64,000 bases of DNA from Salipaludibacillus keqinensis (GCF_003226325.1 NZ_PDOD01000004.1:248001-312000); one strand, 5' to 3'. Shown: positions 25,927-35,313, counted from the first letter of the stretch. The notes: a model not told the origin generated them from the sequence alone. Translations and numbers: made by a program.

Positions 25927-27102
25927 ATGATGAGTGGTAACGAGCTAAATCTTTTCGTTAAAAATGAAAACCAGCAAAATTTATATGACAATGCAGCTTC
26001 CTTCATTGAAAGCTTTAAACAAAGAGCAGCTGATTATGACCGCAAAGCTATGTTTCCGATTGAAAATATGAATGAATTAAAAGCGAAGGGTATGACAACT
26101 TTAACGATCCCGAAGAAATATGGTGGAAATGAAATATCTTTATATGATTTTTTGTTAGTTCAAGAAACATTGGCACAAGGGGATGCTGCTACGGCGTTGT
26201 CTTTAGGATGGCATAATGGAACAATGATGCAACTACGAGATACAAAAAAGTGGCCAGAGTCAATTTTTGAACAAGTTAGCCATGAGACAGTGAGGAACCA
26301 TTTATTAATTAACAGTGCAGCTACTGAACCTGCAACAGGAAGTCCGGCTAGAGGTGGTAAACCTGAAACGACAGCTACTAAAAGCAGTAATTCATGGGTT
26401 ATCAATGGAAAAAAAACGTTTACTTCGTTGGCACCAATGTTGGATTACATCATTGTTACTGCCACAATCACTGATCAAGATCAAATAGGAGAATTTCTTC
26501 TACCGCGAAATGCAAATGGAATCACATTTGAAGAAACTTGGGACACTATGGGGATGAGAGCTACAAGAAGCGATGATCTAATTTTAAATGAGGTAACTGT
26601 GGATGAAAGTGCTCTTGTTTCTCTAAAAGATCCAGGTCACGGGACAAGTCCTCAAGGTTGGCTGTTGCACATCCCTGCTTGTTATTTAGGTATAGCTATA
26701 ACTGCTAGAAACGATGCTGTATCCTTTGCTAAAGAATATCAGCCTAATAGTTTAAATCATCCTATTAGTGAAGTACCAGAAGTTCGCAGAAAGATAGCTG
26801 AAATGGATCTCGAATTAATGAAGGCACGACATTTCATGTATCATGTGGCAGAAATCTGGGATACATCTCCGGAATTACGGAGCAAATTAGGCGGGGAATT
26901 AGCTGCGGTTAAGACGGTTTGCACTAATGCTGCTGTGAAAGTAGTGGATTTAACGATGAGACTGGTTGGAGGACAGAGTCTCCACCGCTCAAAGCCGTTT
27001 GAAAGATATTATCGTGATGTAAGAGCTGGTCTACATAATCCTCCTTCTGATGATCTTACTTTCATGGCTCTTGGGAATCGAGCGATAGATCCCAAAAACT
27101 AA
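25927..27102 (+). CDS. Acyl-CoA dehydrogenase-family flavoprotein, YdbM-like
   Basis: This 391-residue protein has the acyl-CoA dehydrogenase fold: an N-terminal helical domain, a middle beta domain with ATEPATGSPARGG and WVINGKKTFTS, and a C-terminal helical domain with RLVGGQSLHRSKPFERYYRDVRAG. The sequence resembles B. subtilis YdbM and the flavin-dependent monooxygenase branch (DszC-like) more than classical beta-oxidation enzymes, and I cannot place the catalytic glutamate with confidence, so dehydrogenase activity is not certain. ATG follows AAAGGAGA. Stands alone. Confidence 0.78.
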   Translation: MMSGNELNLFVKNENQQNLYDNAASFIESFKQRAADYDRKAMFPIENMNELKAKGMTTLTIPKKYGGNEISLYDFLLVQETLAQGDAATALSLGWHNGTMMQLRDTKKWPESIFEQVSHETVRNHLLINSAATEPATGSPARGGKPETTATKSSNSWVINGKKTFTSLAPMLDYIIVTATITDQDQIGEFLLPRNANGITFEETWDTMGMRATRSDDLILNEVTVDESALVSLKDPGHGTSPQGWLLHIPACYLGIAITARNDAVSFAKEYQPNSLNHPISEVPEVRRKIAEMDLELMKARHFMYHVAEIWDTSPELRSKLGGELAAVKTVCTNAAVKVVDLTMRLVGGQSLHRSKPFERYYRDVRAGLHNPPSDDLTFMALGNRAIDPKN

Positions 27103-27210
27103 CTTAAGTAATGAAATGGAAAGTGTAGACAGTCGTATACCATTATGATAAATATTAATCATCAGTAGTTTCTGAATTAAATGCTCCACATAATTTGAGG
27201 AGGATGACTT

Positions 27211-27852
27211 ATGAATCGACTTAAAGCAAACATCATTTCACTGAATGTAGGGAAACCAAGAACGTTGAATGGATTAAATCAGACCATTGTGACTGCTATT
27301 GAAAAAAAATCAATCGATCAACAGATATTCTTAGCAAAAGAGCAATTAGATGGAGACGAACAAGCTGATAAAGTGCATCACGGGGGGCCCGATAAAGCGG
27401 TGTGTGTTTATTCATTTAATCATTACCCTTACTGGGAAGAGAAATTAAGTAAAAAGTTAAGTCCGGGAGCATTTGGAGAGAATTTGACGGTAAAAGGGTT
27501 ATTAGAAGACGAGGTTCATATTGGAGACTTATTCCGATGGGGAGAAGCTCAAGTTCAAATTTCCCAGCCTCGAAAGCCATGTCATAAGTTAGCCAAGCGA
27601 TTCGAGATACCAACACTAGTTAAACAAGTATCGGATAGTGGGTACACAGGGTTTTATTTTAGAGTGATAAAAGAAGGGATGGTTTCAGCCGATACACCAT
27701 TGCAATTTATCAAAAGGTTCAGTGATGTATCATTAGCAGAAGTGAATGAAACATTTTATCATAAACATTCTGACGAAGCATCTGTAAGTCGAATCGCCTC
27801 TATACCTGAATTAGCTGATTCTTGGAGTGAAATGATGGAAAATCAGCTCTAA
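27211..27852 (+). CDS. MOSC-domain protein, YiiM/YflK-like
   Basis: This 213-residue protein has a MOSC domain (about 20-160) with VHHGGPDKAVCVYSFNHYPYW, GAFGENLTVKGL and the catalytic-type cysteine in PRKPCHKLAKRF (about 123), followed by the 3-alpha helical domain at the C-terminus. E. coli YiiM of this type is a molybdenum-dependent reductase of N-hydroxylated bases. ATG lies eight bases after GAGGAGG. Molybdenum cofactor use would fit the molybdoenzyme at 38775, but they are not adjacent. Confidence 0.85.
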   Translation: MNRLKANIISLNVGKPRTLNGLNQTIVTAIEKKSIDQQIFLAKEQLDGDEQADKVHHGGPDKAVCVYSFNHYPYWEEKLSKKLSPGAFGENLTVKGLLEDEVHIGDLFRWGEAQVQISQPRKPCHKLAKRFEIPTLVKQVSDSGYTGFYFRVIKEGMVSADTPLQFIKRFSDVSLAEVNETFYHKHSDEASVSRIASIPELADSWSEMMENQL

Positions 27853-27861
27853 ATCAGGTCG

Positions 27862-27926
27862 GAAGGGAGTTTATCGGTAAAAGCCGAGAGAACAAGAGTA
27901 AAAAAATTCGAAAAAAGACTTTATCT
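27862..27926. repeat. Dispersed copy related to the 8041-8245 repeat
   Basis: AGTTTATCGGTAAAAG-type sequence at 27868-27883 and a second TTTATCT at 27920-27926 lie 50 bp apart, the same period and motif as the tandem array near 8.1 kb (TTTATCGGTAAAAA). Sequence between them, including GAGTAAAAAAA, is also alike. Confidence 0.55.
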
Positions 27927-27999
27927 AAAATTGTTATACTACTCCCCTTTAAGCCTTTAGATTTTAGCAACGTTGCAACGTCATACTCAATATATTTAG

Positions 28000-28049
28000 C
28001 CGATTAAGTAAGCCATTCATGAGGTTTACTTAATCGGATTTCTTTTTTT
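28000..28049 (+). terminator. Rho-independent terminator of the MOSC gene
   Basis: CCGATTAAGTAAGCC pairs with GGTTTACTTAATCGG around an eight-base loop and is followed by TTTCTTTTTTT. Confidence 0.85.
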
Positions 28050-28135
28050 CTTGGGAGGAGCAGGATTTTCTATCTTTTCTAATGAATCTTTAATGAATAA
28101 AGTTTTTAGGATTTATTTCGGAGAGGAGAATGAAC

Positions 28136-28462
28136 ATGCCCAGCTACAATAAACTAGTTCGGGACAGGATTCCTGAAATTATTGAAATGAACGGACAAAC
28201 ATTTGAATATCGCAGAATAAAAGGAGAAGAGTTTATTAAAGAAGCTAAGAAGAAATTAAATGAGGAAATGAAAGAATACCTCGAAGCGCAAAATTCCGAA
28301 CAAGCAATAGAAGAACTAGCTGATCTCGTAGAATTGATTTATTGTTTAGCTGAACGCCACGGATATTCTAAAACAGAACTAGAAGCGATAAGAAGAGAAA
28401 AATCTGAACGAAGGGGAGCTTTTCATGAAGGTTGGTTTTTAGAAACGGTTGGTGAAAGCTAG
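28136..28462 (+). CDS. MazG-like nucleotide pyrophosphohydrolase
   Basis: This protein of about 108 residues opens with the family signature YNKLVRDRIPEII and has the helical metal-binding pattern EEMKEYLEAQ...EELADLVELIYCLAERHG (ExxE and ExxD). Small all-alpha pyrophosphohydrolases of this type hydrolyse unwanted nucleoside triphosphates. ATG 28136 is six bases after GAGGAGA; the ATG at 28130 overlaps that site. Substrate unknown. Confidence 0.8.
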   Translation: MPSYNKLVRDRIPEIIEMNGQTFEYRRIKGEEFIKEAKKKLNEEMKEYLEAQNSEQAIEELADLVELIYCLAERHGYSKTELEAIRREKSERRGAFHEGWFLETVGES

Positions 28463-28518
28463 TTAGAAATGGAATGTAACAAAGATATGTGAAAGGTTGA
28501 TAGATGACACAATGCTAG

Positions 28519-28556
28519 AAATCCCCGATTCGTCACTTTAAAGTCGGGGATTTTTT
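28519..28556. terminator. Bidirectional terminator
   Basis: AAATCCCCGA pairs with TCGGGGATTT between convergent genes; the GGDEF stop codon lies in the loop. Confidence 0.85.
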
Positions 28557-29489
28557 ATGAACTTTTTTGTTGTTATACATAGACTTGTCTGCCATTTTAA
28601 AAAGCTCATCCATTTTCCCTTTTGAGGAGGTTGCGTAGGCGTTTCCTACAGATATATTTACAGCGTTTTGTTTTAATGAATTGGTGATCTGAGCACAGAA
28701 ATTGGTAAAATCAGTTTCGGAAATGTCAGTGGTAATAATGACAAATTCATCTCCACCAATACGATAAACATGCTGATTCTCTTCATTGAGTTGAGTGATG
28801 AGGTATTCGGCTGTATGTTGAATGGACTGGTCACCTGCAACATGTCCATGAGTATCGTTTATATTTTTCAAGTTATTCATATCACACACCAAAAGCCCTA
28901 CTGAAGAATCAGATAAGTTATTCAAATAACTCACACGGTCACGAAAAGCATATCGGTTAGATAGGCCCGTTAGTTCGTCGTGCAAAGATTGATATTCTAA
29001 TTTTTTCTGCAATGCTATTTTTTCAGTGATATTTCGAAGGATTCCTTGGACGCCAATGAATACACCATTTTCATAAACAGGTCTTGCAGTTTCTTCAAAC
29101 CAAATGTAATGCCCTTTTATATGTTTCCACCTTTGCAACAAAGGACGACTGAAATCAACTTTTCCATGAATTTTGTTCAATAAAGTAGGATAATCTTCTG
29201 GATGAATAAAAGCAAAGATTTCTTCTGGGTTTTCATAATGTTTGACTATATCCCAACCAAGAACTTTGTTTACGGAAGGGCTTAAGTACAAATATTCATA
29301 TTCAGGTTCCGATCGGAAGTAGTAAATGATGTCTTTGGAATGTTCAACTAAATCGATAATTTCATCCTTTGAACGCTCTGCTTGTTGAATTTCTTCATTT
29401 TTTTTATGTATTTCTCTCTTTTTATAAAGGGATATGACAATCGTACCAGAAGCGAACCCTATCAGAAGAAAAAAGATATATATATACAC
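28533..29489 (-). CDS. PAS-GGDEF diguanylate cyclase, membrane-bound
   Basis: This 318-residue protein has one N-terminal membrane helix (about 2-20), a short coiled coil, a PAS domain (about 45-155; DIIYYFRSEPEYEYLYLSPSV and IRNITEK-like end) and a GGDEF domain (about 160-315). The active site GGDEF is intact (RIGGDEFVIIT), so it should make cyclic di-GMP. There is no RxxD inhibitory site five residues upstream (ENQH is found instead). Start is GTG, eight bases after AAGGAGG. It could link an intracellular or membrane signal to motility or biofilm. Confidence 0.88.
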   Translation of the reverse strand: MYIYIFFLLIGFASGTIVISLYKKREIHKKNEEIQQAERSKDEIIDLVEHSKDIIYYFRSEPEYEYLYLSPSVNKVLGWDIVKHYENPEEIFAFIHPEDYPTLLNKIHGKVDFSRPLLQRWKHIKGHYIWFEETARPVYENGVFIGVQGILRNITEKIALQKKLEYQSLHDELTGLSNRYAFRDRVSYLNNLSDSSVGLLVCDMNNLKNINDTHGHVAGDQSIQHTAEYLITQLNEENQHVYRIGGDEFVIITTDISETDFTNFCAQITNSLKQNAVNISVGNAYATSSKGKMDELFKMADKSMYNNKKVHKKSPTLK

Positions 29490-29599
29490 CTGAATGCCCT
29501 CCTTAAGTCATTAATTAGGAAATTTTATCCTTACTATTGTACCATATTAATAATGAGTTGGGCGAAAATGGTTCATTTAAATAAGGTTACCGTGAAATA

Positions 29600-29638
29600 C
29601 GTCAGAGGAAGCTCCTAGTAAGAGATCTTCCTCTGACG
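29600..29638. terminator. Probable terminator hairpin
   Basis: CGTCAGAGGAAG pairs perfectly with CTTCCTCTGACG around a 15-base loop just after the 3' end of the minus-strand transporter gene. No strong T run. Confidence 0.55.
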
Positions 29639-29651
29639 AACTTAGACAATA

Positions 29652-30218
29652 TTATGAGAATATGTTGACGATCCAGTCTAGGCTGTAATAACTAGCAATA
29701 GTTAGAAATACAGTCCATGCAGCTAGACTTCCAGCCATCCACCATGTAGTCGTATGTTTATCTGCTTTAAGAGACAAGGCAATCAAAGCTGCTAAATGAA
29801 TCCCTGTTATTGCAGGTCCAAGTAAAGCTAATCCAGGCAATCCATACTTATGAAAAATATCGGCTGCCCGGTCTTTTTTGGTCTTCTTCGGAGCCTTGTT
29901 CTGCTTGTAATTATGCGCTGATAGAGAAGGTTCCACTTCTGAATCAGTTGATGTTTGAATTGGTTTCTCTGAATTTTTTAATGATTTTCGCAAAGATCGT
30001 TTTTGTTTCCATTTTTTATAAATGTTTGTTTTTTGGAACCATGTTAATGAGTAAACAATGATTATAATAGGCAGGAAGTTTCCCACAAAGGATATGATTC
30101 CAACCCAAAAGGGGTTTAAGCCCATCCCAATGCCAATGGGAATGACAATTAAGATTTCTAACCACGGGGTTGCTGCCATAAAGAATATTAATAAATATTG
30201 CCAGATAAGGTCGAACAT
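29652..30218 (-). CDS. Small multidrug export-family membrane protein (Sm_multidrug_ex type)
   Basis: This 188-residue protein has helices at about 7-30, 35-58, 128-150 and 155-180, and a basic loop of about 60 residues rich in Lys and Ser between the second and third. MAATPWLEILIVIPIGIG and YGLPGLALLGPAITGIHLAALIA are typical of the family annotated as putative small multidrug export proteins, whose transport role is not established. ATG lies twelve bases after TAGGAG. Confidence 0.7.
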   Translation of the reverse strand: MFDLIWQYLLIFFMAATPWLEILIVIPIGIGMGLNPFWVGIISFVGNFLPIIIIVYSLTWFQKTNIYKKWKQKRSLRKSLKNSEKPIQTSTDSEVEPSLSAHNYKQNKAPKKTKKDRAADIFHKYGLPGLALLGPAITGIHLAALIALSLKADKHTTTWWMAGSLAAWTVFLTIASYYSLDWIVNIFS

Positions 30219-30490
30219 AATAAAGCACTGCTCCTAACTTTCACCAATAGGTAATCGAGACTACTGTGGATAAATTTCAGTCTGTTTCTCTCTCTGCAAT
30301 GATAAAACAATTTCACCTAAAAGAAAAATAAATTGGTAGAATGAACGATGGAAGTTGAAAAAAGGTTGCAAGAATAGAGGGTATAGCGGCAATCAAAAAG
30401 ACCAATAAAAGAAAAGACAAGTAATCATTGCTTACGAGTTATAAAAAACGGGAATAGCTCATGAAAGAGAAATTAAAAGGGGGAAAAACA

Positions 30491-31864
30491 ATGAAAGATG
30501 CCATTCAATCACTTGTACAGAAACAGAAACAGTATTTTTATAGCGGTGAATCGAAAGATATAGCTTTCAGGAAAGAACAACTGCAAAAATTAAAGAATGC
30601 GATCAAAGATAGGGAACGAGATATCTTAGATGCTGTCAAGAAGGATTTGAATAAAAGCGAGCACGAGGCCTTCTTAACTGAGATTGGTTTTTTATATAAC
30701 GAAATTAAAGATATGGTTAAGAATATTGATTACTGGGCAACGCCCCGAAAGGAAAAAACACCAATCACTCATTTTGGTGGGAAAAGTTACGTTTATAAAG
30801 AACCTTATGGTGTAACTCTCATAATCTCACCATGGAACTATCCGTTTCAGTTAGCGGTAGCTCCCTTGATTGGAGCAATTGGTGCAGGGAACACAGCAAT
30901 TATAAAACCATCTGAGTTTACACCAAACACAAGCATGGTGATTCGCGATCTCATCGCTTCTACTTTTCCGGAGAAATACATTGCCGTTGTAGAGGGCGAT
31001 GCAGAAGTGTCGAAATCGTTACTGGACGAAAACGTAGATTATATCTTTTTCACTGGAAGCACTCAAGTCGGAAAAAAAGTAATGGAAGCAGCATCAAAGC
31101 ATTTAACCCCAGTTACGTTGGAATTGGGTGGGAAAAGCCCCGCAATTATTATGGACGATGCAAATTTAAAAATCGCCGCAAAACGAATTGTGTGGGGGAA
31201 ATTCATCAATGCTGGTCAGACTTGCGTAGCTCCTGATTATATTTTGGTTCATGAGAAAAGACGCAGGAAGTTTTTGAAATTACTCATGCATTACACGAAA
31301 AAGTGGTTTGGTGAGGAAGCGAGAAAAAATAGGATTTATCCAAAAATTGTCCATGAGAAACATGTTGATCGTCTCGTATCCATGATTGATCAAGATAAAG
31401 TCTTTTATGGAGGCGGCTTTGATCGGGAAAAACGTTATGTTGAACCAACGATTATGATGGATGTGAATATGAATGATGATGTGATGGCTGAAGAAATTTT
31501 CGGACCCATTTTACCGATTATGTTTTATAAAGATGATTACGAAATTATAGATATTGTTAGACAACGCCCCAATCCATTAGCATTGTATTTATTTACTGAG
31601 AACAAGGAAAGTGAAAAGTTTATTCTTAGCAGCCTATCCTTCGGTGGAGGTTGTGTGAACGATACAATCATGCATTTAGCGACACCTTATTTACCGTTCG
31701 GTGGAGTTGGTGAGAGCGGTATGGGAGCTTATCATGGGAAATCAAGCTTTGACACGTTCACTCATGAGAAAAGTGTGCTTAAGCAACCTACATCCTTTGA
31801 TCTCCCAATACGTTACGGACAATCTGATGCCTCTTTAAAGACGCTAAGAAGAATGTGGGATTAA
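30491..31864 (+). CDS. Aldehyde dehydrogenase, YwdH-like
   Basis: This 457-residue NAD(P)-dependent aldehyde dehydrogenase has the catalytic cysteine in NAGQTCVAPDY (about 245), the general base in VTLELGGKSP and coenzyme segments ISPWNYPFQLAVAPLIGAI and FTGSTQVGKKVM. The C-terminal LPFGGVGESGMGAYHGKSSFDTF (in part) is typical of the class-3/fatty-aldehyde branch. ATG 30491 lies seven bases after AAGGGGG; the ATG ten codons upstream has no such site. Length matches B. subtilis YwdH. Confidence 0.9.
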   Translation: MKDAIQSLVQKQKQYFYSGESKDIAFRKEQLQKLKNAIKDRERDILDAVKKDLNKSEHEAFLTEIGFLYNEIKDMVKNIDYWATPRKEKTPITHFGGKSYVYKEPYGVTLIISPWNYPFQLAVAPLIGAIGAGNTAIIKPSEFTPNTSMVIRDLIASTFPEKYIAVVEGDAEVSKSLLDENVDYIFFTGSTQVGKKVMEAASKHLTPVTLELGGKSPAIIMDDANLKIAAKRIVWGKFINAGQTCVAPDYILVHEKRRRKFLKLLMHYTKKWFGEEARKNRIYPKIVHEKHVDRLVSMIDQDKVFYGGGFDREKRYVEPTIMMDVNMNDDVMAEEIFGPILPIMFYKDDYEIIDIVRQRPNPLALYLFTENKESEKFILSSLSFGGGCVNDTIMHLATPYLPFGGVGESGMGAYHGKSSFDTFTHEKSVLKQPTSFDLPIRYGQSDASLKTLRRMWD

Positions 31865-31908
31865 ATAACAAAGCAGCACTGGCAAACTCGCCGGTGCTGC
31901 TTTGTTAT
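31865..31908 (+). terminator. Rho-independent terminator
   Basis: ATAACAAAGCAGCAC and its exact complement form a 15-bp stem directly after the aldehyde dehydrogenase stop codon. Confidence 0.8.
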
Positions 31909-32056
31909 GTTGGCTCAGTTTCATGTGCATATTAAGAGAGATCATTCTTTTTTTAAGGAAGCTTGGTAGCTTATCCTCTGAAAGGGAATGATGATCTTTC
32001 TCCTTACAAGATGTCATAACAAGCTAGAAATGCTTACTCTAAGAATTGTCCATGAA

Positions 32057-33265
32057 TTAAAAGAAATCATATAAGAATGGTTTTAATGCAGGGGTACTTT
32101 TGTTTAGTAATTTAAGCGTTTCATGATCACCAACGATCCACTCTTCTTCATGCAAGACATCAGCCGGCTGATAGTTGAATAAGACAGCAGTTAAGGATTG
32201 CACTGAAAGCCTCAACCCTTTTTTGGGAGGATGCTGGCAAGATGCGCCTATTTCCTTCTCTGAATCTTTTTGAGTTTGGAAAAAGCGCACATCTATTTGT
32301 CCATCTTTCTTTACTATTATATATGTTCCATCATTCCAGGGACAAAATTCATCAGTGATATGGAGAATGATAGGAGGAGTATTGTTCTCTATCGTAAACG
32401 GATAAATGGATAAAAACTCTTTTACATTCACGATCCGTGCCATGAAATAAGATGAAACTTCCCGTTTCACTTTCGGATCGGTTAGAAGGAAAGGAAGGCG
32501 GTCATGAGCAACGGTTTTAATCGTTGCCGTATCAATCATGGAGTCATGATTGGTAATAAAGCTCCATAAACCATGACGAGCGTCTCCATCTAACCAGATC
32601 ATTTCATGAACGGTCATTTTTCGACCTTTCACCTCATAAATCATATATCCTGTTACGGTTAATTCTTCATTATAATAAGCAGCTAACGTGCCCTTCTTTC
32701 GCTTAAATACAGATTGATCCCACCATTTTTCGTCACGGACGATCGCACCGGAATAACGTTTTGCCCAAGTGTGATAAACATCTTCAATCATCGTGTAATC
32801 TTTATCAATTCTCTTTACTATCCCCTTGTGCTGTTTACGAGGAGGAAGTTGATCTCTCGTGAGTGTGATTGATTCATTATCGGCGAACAGTTCCCAACCA
32901 AATTTTCTGTAAAATGGGATGGAGAAAGGGAATAAGAAAGATAACAGCTGTCCGTCTTCTTTCATCTGTTTTAATGCATGCTTTAGTAACTGAGAAACGA
33001 GTCCATTCCTTCGGTGTTCTGGCCACGTCACCACGCCAGACACGCCGCCCATGGAAACCGGCCGACCGTCTACATATACGTGAAAAGGGATCACGGCAGT
33101 TTTAGAGATGATCTGTCCTTCTTCTTCTATGACCCATGTTTCGTTAGGGTCTGTCAGTTTTATTCGTTCCTTTCGCTCCTCCTCTGTCATTTCATATTGG
33201 AAGGCAAACTCTGACATGCGTATACTTGATTCTACTTCTGAAGGTCTTAACTTCCGTATAGACAT
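32057..33265 (-). CDS. Eis-like GNAT N-acetyltransferase
   Basis: This 402-residue protein has the three-part Eis layout: an N-terminal GNAT domain with acetyl-CoA loop VTWPEHRRNGLVSQLL (about 80-95), a second degenerate GNAT domain, and a C-terminal sterol-carrier-like domain ending in a free FLYDFF-type carboxylate used as catalytic base in Eis. Eis enzymes acetylate amines such as aminoglycosides at several positions. Its ATG overlaps the stop codon of the photolyase gene (TAATG), so translation is coupled. Confidence 0.83.
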   Translation of the reverse strand: MSIRKLRPSEVESSIRMSEFAFQYEMTEEERKERIKLTDPNETWVIEEEGQIISKTAVIPFHVYVDGRPVSMGGVSGVVTWPEHRRNGLVSQLLKHALKQMKEDGQLLSFLFPFSIPFYRKFGWELFADNESITLTRDQLPPRKQHKGIVKRIDKDYTMIEDVYHTWAKRYSGAIVRDEKWWDQSVFKRKKGTLAAYYNEELTVTGYMIYEVKGRKMTVHEMIWLDGDARHGLWSFITNHDSMIDTATIKTVAHDRLPFLLTDPKVKREVSSYFMARIVNVKEFLSIYPFTIENNTPPIILHITDEFCPWNDGTYIIVKKDGQIDVRFFQTQKDSEKEIGASCQHPPKKGLRLSVQSLTAVLFNYQPADVLHEEEWIVGDHETLKLLNKSTPALKPFLYDFF

Positions 33266-34698
33266 TATTCGTTCTCTCCTTTGAATAGAGCAATGGCTCT
33301 TTTTCTTTGAAGGCCGTGGTCCACAGTTGGTTCAGGGTAATCTTCGCCTATACTACATTGGGAATCTGCCTGGACATTCTTTGGCATTTTCATCGGCTCA
33401 TGAATGTATTTTTCTGGTACATGTGCAAGTTCACGTACATATTTTTTTATGAAACGCCCATCTTTGTCAAATCTTTCAGATTGTCTTGTGGGGTTAAATA
33501 CTCGGAAGTAAGGAACAGCATCGGTGCCAACGGAAGCGGCCCACTGCCATCCGCCGATATTCGAAGCTTCATCATAATCAATCAGCTTCTCTGAGAAATA
33601 TTTCTCTCCCTCTCGCCAGTCGATCTGGTAATCCTTCGTTAAAAAAGAGGCGGTAATCATACGCAATCGGTTATGCATCCAGCCAATTGATTGCAATTGT
33701 CTCATTCCTGCATCTACAATAGGGAAACCTGTCTCTCCTTTTTTCCATTTTTCAAGTAGCTCAGCGTCAGTATTCCACGAGATAGATCGGTATTTTTCTT
33801 GGTATTCTTGGTCTTTTGTCTGAGGATAAAATGAATAAATCATTGCATAAAAATCGCGCCAAGCTAACTCTTTTAAATATGTTTCTGCGCCTTTCCCGGC
33901 AGATTCAATCCGATCATGGACCGTGTGGAAAATTGTTCGAACAGAGAGTGTACCAGTTTTAATATAAGGAGATAGACGACTAGTTCCTTTGCAATCCGGA
34001 CGGTCTCTCCATTCCTCGTAGTTTATAAGTCCTTCATCTAAAAATGTTTCAAGCCTTTCACGTGCAAAGCTTTCCCCCAATGCGTTCCAATTCATGGTAC
34101 ACCGTTTAAGAACGTCATTTTCAAAGTGTTTCTCACCTTGACCATCGATCGCTTTAACGTCTTCTTGTCTGGAAATAAGCTCTTTAATGTTTGTTTCAAC
34201 TACCGATGGTTTCGTCTGCTTTGCCCACTGTCGGTAATAAGGAGTGAATACTTGATAAGGGCTTCCATCGTCTTTTAATACTTCTTCAGGATGATGAATG
34301 TGACTTCCTCTTAAGGCAACCGTTTCGATTCCTTTGCTATGGAGAAAAATTGAAACTTCTTCGTCTCTGTCACGTCCAAATGGAGTGAAGTCTTCTAAAT
34401 GAAAGACGGCCTCTAAAGATGGAATCTCCTTTGTTAAAGTAGTGAATGCCTCTTCGTTCTCACCGTATATAATGTGTACACGGATCGAATCTTCTTGGCA
34501 GTCTTTCCGAAATCTTTCAAGAGTTTGAAAAAAATAATCGTGATGTAAATGTATCTTTTTTAGAAAGTACGGATGTAAATGAAAAAACACAATTATTGTT
34601 CCATCATTAGTCCGTGCAGCCTCAATGGCCTTTTGAATAACAGGCTGGTCCTGTAATCGGAAATTATTTCGTAACCATATTCCATAAACCGGTTTCAT
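33265..34698 (-). CDS. phrB: Deoxyribodipyrimidine photolyase, class I CPD type
   Basis: This 477-residue flavoprotein uses light to split cyclobutane pyrimidine dimers. The N-terminal alpha/beta domain (about 1-130) opens GIWLRNNFRLQDQP. The FAD domain has TGFPIVDAGMRQL, GWMHNRLRMITASFLTKD, DWREGEKYF, NIGGWQWAASVGTDAVPYFR and FNPTRQSERFD, all strong class I photolyase marks including the Trp electron path. ATG follows GAGGTG. First gene of a two-gene unit with the Eis-like gene. Confidence 0.93.
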   Translation of the reverse strand: MKPVYGIWLRNNFRLQDQPVIQKAIEAARTNDGTIIVFFHLHPYFLKKIHLHHDYFFQTLERFRKDCQEDSIRVHIIYGENEEAFTTLTKEIPSLEAVFHLEDFTPFGRDRDEEVSIFLHSKGIETVALRGSHIHHPEEVLKDDGSPYQVFTPYYRQWAKQTKPSVVETNIKELISRQEDVKAIDGQGEKHFENDVLKRCTMNWNALGESFARERLETFLDEGLINYEEWRDRPDCKGTSRLSPYIKTGTLSVRTIFHTVHDRIESAGKGAETYLKELAWRDFYAMIYSFYPQTKDQEYQEKYRSISWNTDAELLEKWKKGETGFPIVDAGMRQLQSIGWMHNRLRMITASFLTKDYQIDWREGEKYFSEKLIDYDEASNIGGWQWAASVGTDAVPYFRVFNPTRQSERFDKDGRFIKKYVRELAHVPEKYIHEPMKMPKNVQADSQCSIGEDYPEPTVDHGLQRKRAIALFKGENE

Positions 34699-34847
34699 CT
34701 AATTCACCTCAAGTTTATAGAGGACATTTATAAATCCTCACTAAATAAATACGCTTTTCCTATATCATACAGAAAAGAATTGTACATTTCATAGGAAACA
34801 ACTTTAGAAGGTAATATTTAATGAAACCGCTTTAAAAACAGTCACTA

Positions 34848-34867
34848 TATGTTCAATATTTCACAAA
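34848..34867. repeat. Direct repeat, copy 1 (before the 82-residue gene)
   Basis: TATGTTCAATATTTCACAAA matches 35185-35204 with one mismatch in 20. The two copies flank the small CEWC gene 337 bp apart. Confidence 0.6.
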
Positions 34868-34921
34868 CTTTCCATGAGGTGGCGTGGTAAAATAAAACTA
34901 TCGAAAGGGGTTGTGATCAAC

Positions 34922-35170
34922 ATGAAAACAGTAACTAGAAAATTGTTCTGTGAGTGGTGTACGTTTACAACGGACACAGAAACGTACACTCAGGAAACAT
35001 TTGAAGATTTAGTAGGCGATGAATTCGAAGCAATGATGTTTGAAAATGAGGACCAAGCAATTCCCTCATATATTTGGACAACAAATTTTGTCTGTATTAT
35101 CAAAAGAAGTACTAGAATGTATAACGATATTTCAGTAACTAAAATTCCCCGTAACCCGGCTTGCGAATAA
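34922..35170 (+). CDS. Small CxxC protein of unknown function
   Basis: This 82-residue protein opens MKTVTRKLFCEWCTFTTDT. CEWC near the N-terminus plus Cys58 and a Cys at the penultimate position could bind a metal or be redox active. The ATG lies eleven bases after AAAGGGG; a GTG three codons upstream is too close to the site. I do not recognise the family. A terminator follows about 110 bp later. Confidence 0.6.
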   Translation: MKTVTRKLFCEWCTFTTDTETYTQETFEDLVGDEFEAMMFENEDQAIPSYIWTTNFVCIIKRSTRMYNDISVTKIPRNPACE

Positions 35171-35184
35171 AAATTTTCGGTAAA

Positions 35185-35204
35185 TATGCTCAATATTTCA
35201 CAAA
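35185..35204. repeat. Direct repeat, copy 2 (after the 82-residue gene)
   Basis: TATGCTCAATATTTCACAAA is the partner of 34848-34867. Confidence 0.6.
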
Positions 35205-35282
35205 ATATGTCTAACGTTGTTAGCTATACATTTTTTCCTCTTTAATAAGAGGTGCAATTTTACTTTTAATACCTCCCTGTAT

Positions 35283-35313
35283 AAGAAAAGGTCGCTAACC
35301 TTTTCTTTTTTTT
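35283..35313 (+). terminator. Rho-independent terminator
   Basis: AAGAAAAGGT pairs with ACCTTTTCTT around a five-base loop, followed by T6. Confidence 0.85.

Noticed and set aside
30265-30273. Single DnaA box (TGTGGATAA) before the aldehyde dehydrogenase gene
   Set aside because: An isolated 9-mer is expected by chance in a window of this size; only the cluster near 50.3 kb stands out.
31930-32010. Long inverted repeat after the aldehyde dehydrogenase gene
   Set aside because: The two arms (AGATCATTC and GAATGATGATCT) need bulges and have a long loop, so it is not convincing beyond the clear terminator at 31865-31908.
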